Notes: generated by a model from the sequence alone, not told the origin. Counted from the stretch's first letter, positions 34,141-45,446 are shown. The stretch: 64,000 nucleotides of DNA from Jacaranda mimosifolia (GCA_018894105.1 CM032132.1:28509379-28573378), one strand, 5' to 3'. Program-made: numbers and translations.

Positions 34141-34620
34141 GATTAACAGTGCGATCAAGCTTTGCTAGAACTCAAGCAATACCTGGCTTCACCGCCTATG
34201 CTCGCCAAACCCAAACTAGGAGAAGTGCTACAGTTGTACTTAGCAGTATCTTCGGCCTCGATTAGTTCGGTGCTGACGTCGACAAGAGGAGGAACCCCCT
34301 GTCTAGTATATTATTGCAGCAAGGCTCTGCAGGGGCCTGAGCTCAATTATTTGGAGATCAAGAAATTTGCTCTAGCCCTTGTCACGTCGGCAAGAAAGCT
34401 ACGGCCTTACTTTCAATCCCACACAATCTGGGTATTGACGAATCAGCCGCTAAAACAGGTGTTGCTGAAACCAGACAGTTTGGGTCAACTCACCAAATAG
34501 GCCATCGAGCTTGGGGAATTCGACATCACATTCCAACTGCGGACGGCCATTAAGGCACAGGTACTGGCCGACTTTATCGTCGAACGCCTCGACTTACCGA
34601 TGCAGAATGTCGAAAACACC
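34141..34620 (+). pseudogene. Tat gypsy native RNase H domain
   Basis: LELKQYLASPPMLAKPKLGE, VLQLYLAVSSASISSVL, YYCSKALQGPELNYLEIKKF and ALALVTSARKLRPYFQSHTI are followed by VLTNQPLKQVL. The first catalytic Asp (YxDAS in other gypsy elements) is absent (YLAVS). This is usual in Tat elements, where the second RNase H is thought to do the work. TAG codons near 34146 and 34498 interrupt it. Confidence 0.85.
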
Positions 34621-35225
34621 TCCATGTGGACCTTATACGTCGACGGGTCCACAACCTCATCCGGAGGCGGGATATGTTTATCCCTCTAATCCCTACTGGC
34701 TGAGGAGTATGATTTTTGTGATGAAACTCGACTTTCCGGTCACTAATAACGAAGCGGAATATGAGACTCTCATCGCAGGGATGCGTATGGCCACCACTCA
34801 TGGCGTTGAGCAGCTTGCGGCGTTCACTGAATCCCAACTGGTTGCAGAACAGGTCCAGGGAAACTTTGAGATGAAGGAATACAAAATGGCACAATATTTG
34901 GCAGAAGTGAACCAATTGAAACACATGTTTAGGAGTTTTACGCTGAGCCAAGTCCCCCAATCAGAGAATGAACGAGCAGATGCGCTCTCAAAGCTAGCCA
35001 GCTCGACGAAGGGTACTGAAGAAAGAATAATAACATTTTTGGTCGCCGACAAGGCCTGTATCATCGCCACGGATCAGGGCCTCGTCGGCTGCATCGAGGA
35101 AACAACCCTCTCTTGGTATGAGCCAATCAAACTTTATTCAAGTCGAGGAACCTTACCCGATGACGACAAGGAGGCCCGCAGACTTAGGGGGTTAGCAGCC
35201 AAGTATGCGCTAGACGAGCATGGCT
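34621..35225 (+). pseudogene. Tat gypsy second (archaeal-type) RNase H domain
   Basis: Begins MWTLYVDGSTTSSGGG near 34624 with the catalytic Asp in VDGS. After a frameshift near 34690 it continues as NNEAEYETLIAGMRMA (catalytic Glu), TESQLVAEQVQGNFEMKEYK and VPQSENERADALSKLASSTK (fourth acidic residue). In the second Tat copy in this window the third site is the usual DSQLV. Here it is ESQLV, a conservative change of a metal-binding residue. The domain degrades the RNA strand of the RNA:DNA hybrid. Confidence 0.88.
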
Positions 35226-36343
35226 AGCTGTATCGGAGGTCGATAGCATGACCTCCACTGAGATGTCTAGAACCCGACGAAGCAAACAAGGTATTGTAGG
35301 AGATACATGCCAGCATCTACGACAACCACTGCAGCGGCCGATCCCTGGCACATAAGGTCGTCCGTTATGGGTATTTCTGGCCGAAGTTGCTGCGAGATTT
35401 CATCGACTTCGCTAGAAAATGCCCATCATGCCAGATCCACTCGAACATTCAGCACTAGCCGTCCGCACCGATGATCAACGTCCAAATCACCTGGCCATCC
35501 AACCAGTGGGGGATTGACATAGTGGGATCACTCCCAAAGACGTCGGGCCAGCGCAAGTTCATCATAGTGGTCGTCAAGTACTTTACTAAATGGGTGGAAG
35601 CCGAAGCAGTCCCGAAGATCACCGACGCAGCCATCAAAAGTTTCATTTGGAAGAATATAATATGTCAATTTAGATTGCCTAAGGTCTTAATCTCAGATAA
35701 CGGCACCTAATTTCAAAGCAAAAACACGAGGCAGTGGTGCAAGACCTTGGGGATCACCCAACACGTCACTTCGGTAGGAAACCCGCAGGCTAATGGACAA
35801 ACCGAGGTCACCAACAGAACCGTCCTCGACTACCTCAAGAGTCGAATAGCAGGGACAAGAGCCAGCTGGGCGGACGACCTCCTAGGTGTGCTTTGGTCTT
35901 ACAAAACAACAGCTCGAACAGCCACGGGCCACAGCCCGTACAGCCTAGTCTACGGATCCGAGGCAGTAATTCCGTCAGAATTGATCCAACACACAGCAAT
36001 AGTGATCCACTATAACCCGATAACAAACGTATCGAAGAGGACTTTGGATCTAGTCACTATCGATGAACAACGCTATGCAGCTTACAACACAATGCAATGA
36101 TATCGCTCTAAGATGGCGGAGCGCTATAACAAAACAGTGCGACCCCGGAGCTTCAAGGTAGGCGACCTCGTTCTCAAGAAAGTTGAAGTGTCTAAGAACA
36201 TAGTCAAACTCGACCCAAAGTGGGAAGGACCGTATTCAGTGGTTAAGGTGTCAAAAAACAATACCTACCGGCTAGCTGATGCATTAGGCTGTGAGCTACC
36301 CCAACCTTGGAATGCAGTAAACCTGAAAAAAAATATTATGTAA
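35226..36343 (+). pseudogene. Tat gypsy integrase
   Basis: The zinc-finger end reads LLRDFIDFARKCPSCQIHSN. The core reads WGIDIVGSLPKTSGQRKFII (first Asp), KYFTKWVEAEAVPKITDAAI, PKVLISDNGT (second Asp), VGNPQANGQTEVTNRTVLDY (Glu), GVLWSYKTTARTATGHSPYS and LVYGSEAVIPSE. The C-terminus at 36113-36343 reads YNKTVRPRSFKVGDLVLKKV and DPKWEGPYSVVKVSKN, a GPY module without chromodomain. TAG at 35456 and TAA at 35708 replace CAG and CAA that are intact in the other copy. Confidence 0.92.
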
Positions 36344-36430
36344 CGGGTCATCGTCGACCTTTGTATCCCCCCGTCGGAATAAAATTATGATACGTTCAAA
36401 CTGCATGGAACAGACTGAGTCTTTCTCACA

Positions 36431-36823
36431 TAGTCGACCCCGTAGTCGACAAAACAGGCTTTACGCCGCCAAGTTGAGGCCTATGCGCCAAGACCAAATA
36501 GTCGACAGAACAAGCTTTACGCCGCCAAGTCGAGGCCTATGCTCCAAGACTAAATAGTCGACCCCGTAGTCGACAGAACACGCTTTACACCTCCAAGTCG
36601 AGGCCTATGCGCCAAGACCAAACAATCGAGGCCGTAGTCGACAGAACACGCTTTACGCCACCAAGTCGAGGCCTATGCGCTAAGACCAAATAGTCGACCC
36701 CATAGTCGACAGAACAGGCTTTACGCCGCCAAGTCAAGGCCTATGCGCCAAGACAAAGCAATCGACCCCGTAGTTGACAAGACAGCGCCTTACATCGTGA
36801 AGTCGAGGCCTAGGCGCCGAGTT
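36431..36823 (+). repeat. 68-bp tandem repeat array, six units
   Basis: Each unit reads like TAGTCGACCCCGTAGTCGAC, then a block with GCTTTACGCCGCCAAGTCGA and GGCCTATGCGCCAAGACCAA. The second unit lacks 12 bp of the TAGTCGAC duplication and the last is divergent. The GTCGAC palindrome recurs about twice per unit. The array lies between the integrase stop and the end of the antisense ORF. The second Tat copy has the same array at 60860-61127. Confidence 0.92.
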
Positions 36824-37292
36824 CATTACAATTGTTAATTACAATTACAATGGTTATAAACCGACTATACGATCGTTAAGATCATTCAAAACCTAAAGAC
36901 TAGCTACTATGCTAGTGGATTAATTACAATTCGCTCGACAAGAGGCAAGAACGAATTCGACAAAGTACGACCTCCGTTCAACGAAGGACATAAATGAAAA
37001 TTACTTGCCACACTCGAGACCATTCACCCAAAAATTCAAATATACAGAATAGTAAACACTCCAGTTAAAGCTGTGCAAGATACGTACACATCAACAAAAG
37101 CGATTTATGACCAAAGCAAGAATAGTTATCATCAAAATTGGAGTAAAGGAAAATAGCAATTATCATTCATCATTCGCAAAAGCCTCATTGAGGCATGAAT
37201 TATACCATCATTTAAAAGCCTCATCGAGGAATATACATCTCTTCAGCAAATAAAAATAAATACAAGTAACAACAGTACAGAATCAGACCTAA
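36824..37292 (+). other. spacer between tandem repeats and antisense ORF
   Basis: Non-coding stretch of about 470 bp with no recognisable domain. It corresponds to 60419-60859 of the second Tat copy. It would contain the 3' end of any antisense transcript. Confidence 0.5.
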
Positions 37293-39570
37293 CTAGAGCT
37301 GCCAACCTCTTCAACATCAGGGCCAGACTCTTCAGCAACAGGAGCAGAAGCAGGAGCAACGGATGGCGCTGGCTTGGGCAAAGCCATCAAAACAAGGACC
37401 ACGGCAGTGGCTGGTCGAGAGGGGCTGGCAGCGTCTCGCAAGAATTGCCATTCAGGTATTGGGAAATATCTAGCGGCATCGGTTGTTCCTTATGACACCT
37501 CGAAGGCAAGATCGCCGGCAAACTCAAACTCATTGGCGACAGCCTTCAGCTTTCTCTCGACTTCGGCTCGCCCTTATTCCTCCTCTGTCAGCTCGACCTC
37601 CGGCTCACCCTCCTTCCCTGTGGCCTCGACGACTGGCCCCTCGGCATTGCCCTCTTCCTCGGGGTAGGGTTGCAACTATTCATCGAATGAATAGCTCATG
37701 CGTGATCGGTCCTCAGCTCGAATGGTATAGCCCAAAAATTCCAACTGCTTAAAGGCCTTCTCGAATGAATTCCCGGCGTCGTCGAGAGCCAGAACGACAC
37801 TGGCATCCTGGAAGGCAGAACTTACCATGAATTATTGCACAGCCTCCCGACGTAATAGCGGCATTATCTGGTTGAACTCAGCTCGTGCCTCCGCCAGACA
37901 TGCATTTCGGCCCGCTGATCGACCAGAATCATAAGCCATCTGCAAATCGAACTGAAGTTTTTTTACCAGGTCATCCATCTTGGTCCTTTCCTTAACAACC
38001 AGGATCACCTGCCCATCCTTCTACTCTAGGTCCTCAGTCAGATGGCCGACCTATTTTTCCAGTTCATCGACCCGCATTTGAGAAGACTCGAGCCGAGCCT
38101 TCAAAGTTTCAGCATCCCCCCAGCCTCCAGCTGCTCCCGATCAGCTAGGGCTAGCTCGGATCGTCGATAGAAATTGTAGCCCAGTTGCTCGACCTGAAAC
38201 ATAAAAGTTGTCATCTGCTCGAGCGAAGTGTAAACATACAAGAACAAAAGATAGAAAACCCTACCATGTTGGCGTGGTAGGCCAACTCTTGAAGTGCCGC
38301 AGACTGGCTCAGCCCCATAATCCTTTTTTGGTCAGTCAAAACCTGACCTGCCAGCAACACCTTCAGAAGGGCAGCCCCGGTTGGCCCCGCCGTGTCCATG
38401 CATAAAGAATTGTGTACGATGGGGTTGGGCTCGGCCCCAAATTGAGGAGAGAGAAATTTCAGTAGGGTGAACAGTACATCGTCCCCTTGATCCCCAAAGA
38501 GGTCATTACCAATCGACGGCCCCGACCTAGCTATTTTTCCCTTGCCCTTCCTGGCAGCAGCCTTCTTAGGAGCAGGACCTCCCTGCTCGACCATGGCCCT
38601 CTTACCCCGACCTGCGGGGCTGTCGCTTACAATCGCCAGTAGGCGACCTGGTGAAGGAGTAGGTGCCGCGGCCACCCGATGTGGCTCCTCGGCTGCAACA
38701 GCTGCTCGACGAGCGGTAGTCCCCTATAGTCGCTGCTGATTCTCTTCTACTCGAGCCAGCACCTCTGCTCTTGATCTGTTCGTGATGGCTACGCAATCTG
38801 CCAAACATCAAATTAACAACGGTCAGAAACAAAGAATCATGCGCAACCCAAAAGATAACAAATCGCAAGACATACTCTCTACCTATTTGATAATGCGCAG
38901 GGAAATCTATTAGGGCTGGTGACAGTCCAACTAACACTAAATGCCTCTCCTCGATGAAAACAGAGGCCTCTATTTGGTCAAACTCAACTAGGTCCCACAC
39001 AAATGTGTTCGGCCAGGTCGGAGTAAGATTCCCCAGTATATCGACGTGCCCCCTCCACCAACCCTGGGGAATATTGAAACCCCCCGCCACTCAAACAAAC
39101 AGATATCGCCTTTTCCACTCTTGCCCATACGAAGAAGAGGGGGCTACGAGGAATTTGCGGCTGGGTCGAGTAGTGAGGTAGTAGAACTCAGACTCGTCGG
39201 CCCTACCCGACTTGCGGGACATGAGAAGATGAAAAAGGTTGGAAAAATTTTCAAAATTGGTAGGCTGATTAAACAAACGCATTAAAACTATAAAACTACA
39301 AAGGGTAGAAAAGCAGTTGGGCAGAAGTTGTGTTATACATACTTGAAGACCCCTGAGCAGACCAACCATACTATCACTCAGGGGGAACCTAAGACCACAT
39401 CTAAACGCATCCTCAAAAACAGTTATACAGCCAGCAGGAGCGCGATGCATTCGACCAGGTGGTCCAAGGGTCAAAAGTTGATATTCGGGAGGGATGTGAT
39501 ACAGCTCTCTAAGACGCCTCAAGTCCCCAGGGTTAATAGTAGATATGATTTCACTGTAATGGCTTGGGGT
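37293..39570 (-). pseudogene. antisense ORF of the Tat element (Transposase_28-like N-terminus, coiled-coil C-terminus)
   Basis: Minus strand, from about 39570 to TAG at 37293-37295. The first exon reads IISTINPGDLRRLRELYHIP, CITVFEDAFRCGLRFPLSDS, RKFLVAPSSSYGQEWKRRYL and FNIPQGWWRGHVDILGNLTP. This resembles the plant 'putative gypsy type transposon' domain (Transposase_28). Two short introns are suggested: about 38801-38882 and 38194-38274 (ATG|GTAGGG ... TTTCAG|GTCGAG). After them come NRSRAEVLARVEENQQR, a basic GKRAMVEQGGPAPKKAAARK patch, GNDLFGDQGDDVLFTLLKF, then LGYNFYRR and a long Glu/Lys-rich coiled coil. Several stops show decay. The function is unknown. The frame and intron sites are shared with 58544-60418. 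Confidence 0.72.
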
Positions 39571-40127
39571 AAACAGTCAACCTCGCGATGGGAGAATCTG
39601 GCTCGGCCCAACATCCTCCCCCCGCAATTGCTGCTCAAGCTGCTGGAACTGGAATCGTCGCTCGAGGACTCACTCGACGACCTAGAAGCATACCTACATC
39701 TATCGGACTGGGTGGCCTCATTGTCCCCTCCTGACTACCCTCAAAACTATACAAGCCCAGCATGATTTTCAAAGAAAGTTAGAGGACAGGAAGTAGAAGT
39801 AGAAGTAGAAAAACACTTACTGAATGCAAGGACTGAACTCAGAAAGTCTTGGAAGCAAAAATGTTTGCATAAGTGCTCGACCAGAAGCTAATGTAATAAA
39901 AGTAAAAATAGCTAGTTTTATCGTGGGTATTTATACAAGAAAAAGCGCGCCAAACCAAGCATCGGCAATAATGTATGTAACCGCCACACCGCCCCATTTG
40001 CGCCACGATGTAATCGCTCAATAAATGCACCGAACCCTGGCCGATTTTCAAAAACCATGGTCGATTATCACTAATATCGATTTCGCTACTTCCCAACGCT
40101 TCTCGTCGAATCTTCGTTCAACCTTGC

Positions 40128-40140
40128 GAAGTGGGGGGAC
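40128..40140 (+). other. polypurine tract of the Tat gypsy element
   Basis: GAAGTGGGGGGAC lies just before the 3' LTR, separated from its TG by TCA. Confidence 0.75.
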
Positions 40141-40143
40141 TCA

Positions 40144-40829
40144 TGATATGGGATTGCCCAGGTGCCTAGGCCCAAACTAAGGAGGCCCAGTTAGGCGCCC
40201 GAGGCCCATATGCCTCATTGACTTTAGTCGACCAGGTCAGCCCAAAAACGCAGCGCTAAGCCCAGTCAGGCACCTGAGACCCATGTGCCTCATCGACCTC
40301 AGTCGACCATAGTGAGGTCGAGATAGTACAGTACTCTACCACCGCATTAAATGCACTGACGGGCATCATGCCTCCGCATTAATGGCGCATGCCATCCCCC
40401 TCACCACTTGACACAGCAGGCGCCGCTACAGTGTACTATCATGTCCTTAAAACCTGGAATGACAGTTAGCTGGGGATATGCCAGGCGGGGAAATGACTAA
40501 TTACCCCTAGCCTAAGGCTAAGGGCCCCTGGGTGTGCCAGGGACATCCCAGATATTTCCTCGAAGGGAGAAGGATATAAATACCCTCACCCCAGCCTTCC
40601 AGAGATATGCACTCATACACACTAAAAGCCCTTACTCCGCTGCTCGATATTTCTAGTCAATCGTTACTTACTTGAGCATCAGAGGGCCTAAGCCGAAGGC
40701 TCCTCGGCTAGCCTAATATTTGCTGTGATTGCAGGATTCGTCCCACCTAAACAAGGATCCCGACCACCCAGGTCGAGTCCCATCTAAATTCGTAGTTGGA
40801 CCCATATCCGACGAATTGGACCCTCATCA
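40144..40829 (+). repeat. 3' LTR of the Tat gypsy element
   Basis: Starts TGATATGGG and ends CCCTCATCA, 686 bp. Compared with the 5' LTR it has scattered substitutions and a 12-bp deletion after GTGAGGTCGAG near 40322. TATA sequence is near 40573. Confidence 0.93.
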
Positions 40830-41422
40830 GATAGAATATGACAACAAGATTTAACGTGGTTCGGCGATGTGCCTAATCCACCCAACAAAGAAAAGAAATT
40901 TTATTGATCTAAAATCAAAGTGCAAGTACAAATTTGAATCCCACAAATCTAACAAAAACACCAACACCCTCGTTCTAAACTCTGTCTTGCGAGAATTACT
41001 CAAAAGCAGTAAAGAAGCCCTTGTGTTATTTTCATGATACTTTTCTTGGAAGAAAAAACTGATGTTTATACTTGAAAATCAAAGCCCAAGGCCCGTGGGC
41101 TAGCGCTTCACACCGGGGCGCACAAAATTTGCGTTCCGACATGCACAAATCTGCTTTTGCCAAGAAAAACTAAATGTTGGGTAGAAACTTCGTGGCTCCG
41201 TGCAAAATTACTGGTCACTATACACCGGGGTGTGCGATGCATGTTTTGATGCCTTTTCCGCCCATGTCCACGCCTTAGCGCACCATGCCTCGCGCCCCGG
41301 CGCACGGCATCCTAGCAACGCTCGTCGAGTGGTGTTCTTGAGCCCATTTTGACTACTTTGCTCTGTTTCGCTCCAATTCTTCCATTTCCCATCAATTTAG
41401 CCCAAATTTCAAAGTAAAATCA
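40830..41422 (-). repeat. 3' LTR of the host copia element, main part
   Basis: Matches 45505-46085 of the intact partner. Shared landmarks are ACAAGATTTAACGTGGTTCG, CCTAATCCACCCAACAAAGA and ATTTAGCCCAAATTTCAA. The first five bases are the gypsy target duplication. It is rich in GGCGCGC/GGGGCGCA words in the middle (41110-41300). Confidence 0.9.
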
Positions 41423-41423
41423 A

Positions 41424-41441
41424 TAATTTTCCACCTTTACT
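41424..41441 (-). other. polypurine tract of the copia element
   Basis: The minus strand reads CAAGTAAAGGTGGAAAAT immediately before the 3' LTR. Confidence 0.65.
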
Positions 41442-41487
41442 TGAAATTCATCATCCTTCTTCTTTGTCCTTCCCACAAATAGGCCTG

Positions 41488-43170
41488 TTATCTGAGTATG
41501 CAAACATTAACCAAATCTAAGTAATGCTCGAATTTGATTCCTAGAGCAGCCTTAGTCAACATGTCTGATGGATTATCCTTAGTCCCAACCTTGTCAACCA
41601 ACATGACACCTTGAGACACCATATCCCAGACAAAGTGATACCTCACATCTATGTGCTTTGTTCTCTCATGAAACACTTGATTCTTTGACAAATGTATGGC
41701 ACTCTAACTGTCACAAAATACCTCAGTAATCTCAGAAGTCATACCCATATCATCGATCAACCCCTTTAGCTAAATAATTTCCTTGATGCCTTTAGCCAAA
41801 GCCATGTACTCAGCTTTCGTTGTGGACAATGCAACTGATGACTACAAAGTCGCCTTCTAACTAACCGTACAACTTGATACACAAAACACATAGCCCGTCA
41901 TGGACCTTCTGCTGTCTAAATCTTCGGCATAATCCGCATCTACATAACTAATAATTCTAGTAGTAGAATTCAATTGACTATACCTTAAACATTTGTTTAT
42001 AGAGCCTCTCAGATACCTCATGATCCATTTCATAGCCTGCCAATGAGTCTTTCCTGGATTTTGCATATGCTTACTCACAACACTGATTGCATATGAAATG
42101 TCTGGCGTAATGCACACCATGGCATACATCAAGCTACCCACTGCACTAGCATATGACATATTTGACATGTGCTCTACCTCCTTCTCAGTACTCAGTGATA
42201 GATCTGATGAGAGCCTGAAATGAACTACAAGTAGTGTACTAACTAGCTTGGACTTATTCATCCCAAATCGCTCGAGTACTTTCTCAAAGTAATGTTGTTG
42301 AGACAAGTACAACATTCCTGCATGTCAGTCCTGGATGATCTCCATGCCTAATATCTTCTTTACACTACCCAAATCCTTCATCTCAAATTCTCCACTTTAC
42401 CGAGATTTTAATTCGTTGATTTCAGATATGTTTTTAGAGGCAATCAACATATCATCAACGTACAACAGCAAATATATAAAAAGGCTATTACTACAAATTT
42501 TATAATATACACAACAATCAAATTTGCTTTTTATATATCCTATCTTGGTAATAAAAGCGTTAAACCTTTTATACCACTGCCTAGGAGACTGCTTCAGGCC
42601 ATATAATGACCTATTCAAAAGACATGCTTGATTTTGTTTCCCAGGAACAATGAATTCTTCTGGTTGACTCATGTAGATTTGTTCCTCCAACTCACTATGC
42701 AAAAATGTTATTTTCACATCTATCTGCTCCAGCTCCATATCAAACAGAGCAACTATGGAAAGTAAAATACAAATGAAATTATGTTTTACAATTGGGGAAA
42801 ACATTTCATGAAAGTCAACTCTTTCTCTCTCTCTCTGAGTAAAACCCTTAGCAACCAATCGTGCCTTGTATCTAGCATCTTCAACACCGGGAATCCCTTC
42901 CTTCTGCTTGTAGATTCATTTGCAACCTACAATCTTCTGCCCTTTGGGTACATCAACCAGCTCCCACGTGCTATTCTTGTGTAGAGACTCCAACTCTTTA
43001 CTCATAGCTGCAACCCATTTATCAGAATCTGGCCTGGAAATTGCCTCTTTGTATAAGATTGGATCATCTCCTACAAACTCCTCAGTTGAACTCAAAATAT
43101 AAGCTACCAGATCTAAGTAAGCATATCGTTGTGGTGGTTTGATCTGCCTCTTCTCCTTATCGCGAGCCAA
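41488..43170 (-). pseudogene. copia reverse transcriptase and RNase H
   Basis: RT reads KWVAAMSKELESLHKNSTWE, LVDVPKGQKIVGCK, then ARLVAKGFTQRERERVDF, HEMFSPIVKHNFICILL, LEQIDVKITFLHSELEEQIY, LYGLKQSPRQWYKRFN and LLLYVDDMLIASKN (YVDD near 42450-42462). RNase H follows with SYASAVGSLMYAMVCITPDI, HWQAMKWIMRYLRGS and ISYVDADYAEDLDSRRSMTG. The end reads KHIDVRYHFVWDMVSQGVML and NPSDMLTKA. FSPIVKH keeps the copia signature. Stops near 42398 and 41706 and elsewhere break the frame. It produces cDNA from element RNA when intact. Confidence 0.92.
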
Positions 43171-44000
43171 GTGATAATTTTGTAGTGATTTATTTCTCTA
43201 TTGTTGATTAGGTGATAGTGTGGTCCACCAGCTTCATCTACCACCTTCTGTTTCCCTTTTGAAACTTGTGGAGTGTTAAGTTCAAACTCTACCTTCTCCT
43301 TAACGCCCTATTGACCACTTTTAGGCTGCTCCACCTTCTTCATCATTGCAGACTCATCAAATGTCAGATTCCTACTGATAATCATCTTGGAGCCCTTATC
43401 ATCATTACACCACAAATGATAACCTTTAACTCCATCTACATAGCCTAGAAATATGCACTTCCTTGCCCTTGGCTCAAGCTTCCCATCCTGAACATGAGCA
43501 TAGGCTGGACACCCAAATACTCTTAGATTTTAGTAATCAGTAGGAGAACCGGACCAAATTTTTGTTGGTGTCTTGCAGTCCCAGGATGCTAATGGTGACC
43601 TATTTATCAAATAACATGCAGTGTTAATTGCTTCTACCCAAAAATCCTTGGACAATCCGGTGTTAAAAGGCATGCATCTAGCTCTTTCCTAGATAGTCAT
43701 GTTCATCCATTCTGCAACTCCATTTTGCTATGGGGTATGTACAACTATACGATGCTTCACAATTCCTTCCATGACGTAGAATTTTTGAAATTTCTTATTA
43801 CAGAACTCCAATCCGTTGTCAGTCCTCAATCGCTTGATCTCCTTTCATGTTTGCTTCTCAATTAAGGTCTTTCATTGCTTGAAGTTAACAAACACCTCAT
43901 CCTTATACTTCAGCATGTACACCCATACTCTCCGTGAGAAATCATCTATGAATGTCAGCATGTACCTTGCACGTCCCTTTGAAGGAACTTCAGAAGGTCT
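43171..44000 (-). pseudogene. copia integrase core (decayed)
   Basis: On the minus strand are DYIHSDL at the edge of the upstream frame, a WVYMLKYKDEVFVNFKQ segment near 43880-43930, RTDNGLEF near 43810-43830 (catalytic Asp) and QQNGVAEWMN near 43700-43730, where the conserved Glu/Arg-bearing ERMN has become EWMN. AINTACYLINRSPLASWDCK near 43570-43640 and YVDGVKGYHLWC near 43420-43450 follow. Many stops were found. Confidence 0.82.
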
Positions 44001-44660
44001 CTAAAGATCTGAGTGAATGTAATCCAAGGTGCCTTTGGTCTTGTGAACTGTCGTGTCGAATTTTACCCTATGTTGCTTGCCTAGTGCACACTGCTCATAG
44101 AAATCCAACTCTCCTGTCTTCTCTTCGCAAAGCAAACCCCGCATGCTCAGTTCTGACACCTTTCTCTCACTCATATGCCCAAGCCACATATGCCATAGTC
44201 TCATAGTATCATTAATTGATAAAGAAACCGCCGCAGTACCAAAAATTGTGTTTTCCTGCAATATGTAAAGACCGTTCCACTTGTCTCCTTTCATGATAAG
44301 CAATGCACCTTTGGAAACCTGCAAACCTCCATCTAGAGCTCTGTACTCACAACCATTCTTGTCTAAAGTACCCAATGATATCAGATTTTTCTTTAGATCT
44401 GGAACATGACGCACATCTGTTAAAGTCCTTACTATGCTATCATGCATTCTGATACAAACTGAACTAATTCTTACAATCCTGCAAGAAGTATTGTTTCCCA
44501 TAAGCACTTTACCACTATTATATTTCTAGTATATGGTAAACCAATCTTCTCATGGGCATATATGGTAGGAACAACTACTATCCAAAATCCATTCAGAGCT
44601 TAGTAAAGTTTCAGCAACGTTGACAACATGCCCACCATTAGACTCATCCTCAACAATTCC
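44001..44660 (-). pseudogene. copia protease and GAG-pre-integrase domain
   Basis: The protease site near 44555-44595 reads WILDSSCSYHMCP. Plant copia proteases normally have DSGCSYH, so the Gly of the active site is Ser here. An open 168-codon stretch follows: VRTLTDVRHVPDLKKNLISL, GTLDKNGCEYRALDGGLQVS, KGDKWNGLYILQ, then LWHMWLGHMSERKVSELSMR and EQCALGKQHRVKFDT, the zinc-binding pre-integrase region (H-H-C-C with the first Cys region EKTGELDFYEQC). It ends DYIHSDL at the start of the integrase core. Confidence 0.88.
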
Positions 44661-44699
44661 TGCGACATTATCCCATTTCTGATCAGAAATTTCACCTGC

Positions 44700-45434
44700 A
44701 TCCTTCGCCTTTCCTTGTTCTAGACAATTTCATTTCCAATGTCCCTTTCTACCGCACTTAAAACACTTGTCACCATTTTTAGGCTGGTTCGGGACTTCGA
44801 TTGGCTTCTACTCCTTCCCATTTCTCTTGGTCTCCCTTTCACCACCAATCCTTCCCCACTTTCACCATTGTTGCTGCCCAGGACATGTTTTCTCAACTCG
44901 TTGGAATTCAATGAGGCCTTCACATCCTCTATTGAAATTGTATCTCTCATGTACAACAAAGTAGTAACCAAGTGCTCAAAAGATTTTGGCAGAGAACACA
45001 AGAGAATTAAATCTTGATTCTCATCATCAATTTTGACATCTATATTAGTGAGATCCAGAATTACCTTATCTAAAAAATCATTATGTTGAGTGATAGATGT
45101 ACCTTTTTTCATATAATTACTGTTTCAAATACAGCTGATTCATCAGGAATTTCACCATATATAGACTGTCCAACTTTTTCCATAAATCCATTAATGTACT
45201 TTCTGTGGCGACCTCTCTCAGTACGTTATCCGCCAATGATAACACCAGAGTACTGTAAGTCTTCACCATGAACTCGTCCTTTTCCTCATCTTTTAGTGTT
45301 TCCGACAAGGAATTTCTGCCCTTTAATGCTCTATGTAAACTTTGTTGACATAGGAGGGCGTGAACCTTCATCTTCCATAGTCCAAAGTTGTTCTTCCAAT
45401 CGAACTTCTCTACCTCGTACTTTATGCCTGACAT
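44700..45434 (-). pseudogene. copia gag with CCHC-like knuckle
   Basis: Starts MSGIKYEVEKFDWKNNFGLW at 45434 and continues KMKVHALLCQQSLHRALKG, ESTLMDLWKKLDSLYM, ITQHNDFLDKVILDLTNIDV and LLCSLPKSFEHLVTTLLY (UBN2/Retrotran_gag type). KCFKCGRKGHWK then stop and NC forms the zinc knuckle near 44725-44770, with a TGA in the place of one residue. One frameshift near 45115 joins the two halves. The start lies just inside the primer site, as expected. Confidence 0.9.
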
Positions 45435-45446
45435 CTAATCCAACCT

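Larger units (their letters stand above)
30059..40829 (+). mobile_element. Ty3/gypsy retrotransposon of the Tat lineage, full length with antisense ORF, defective
   Basis: LTRs of about 690 bp (30059-30756 and 40144-40829) flank a TGGCGCC primer site, gag, protease, RT, RNase H, a second RNase H, integrase, a 68-bp tandem repeat and a minus-strand ORF. The dual RNase H and the 3' extra region are hallmarks of the plant Tat lineage. Target sites GATGG (30054-30058) and GATAG (40830-40834) differ by one base. Many TAG/TAA/TGA codons interrupt pol. Confidence 0.93.

Noticed and set aside
36431..36823. Possible CRISPR-like array
   Set aside because: Units are contiguous 68-bp tandem copies without unique spacers, within a plant gypsy element.
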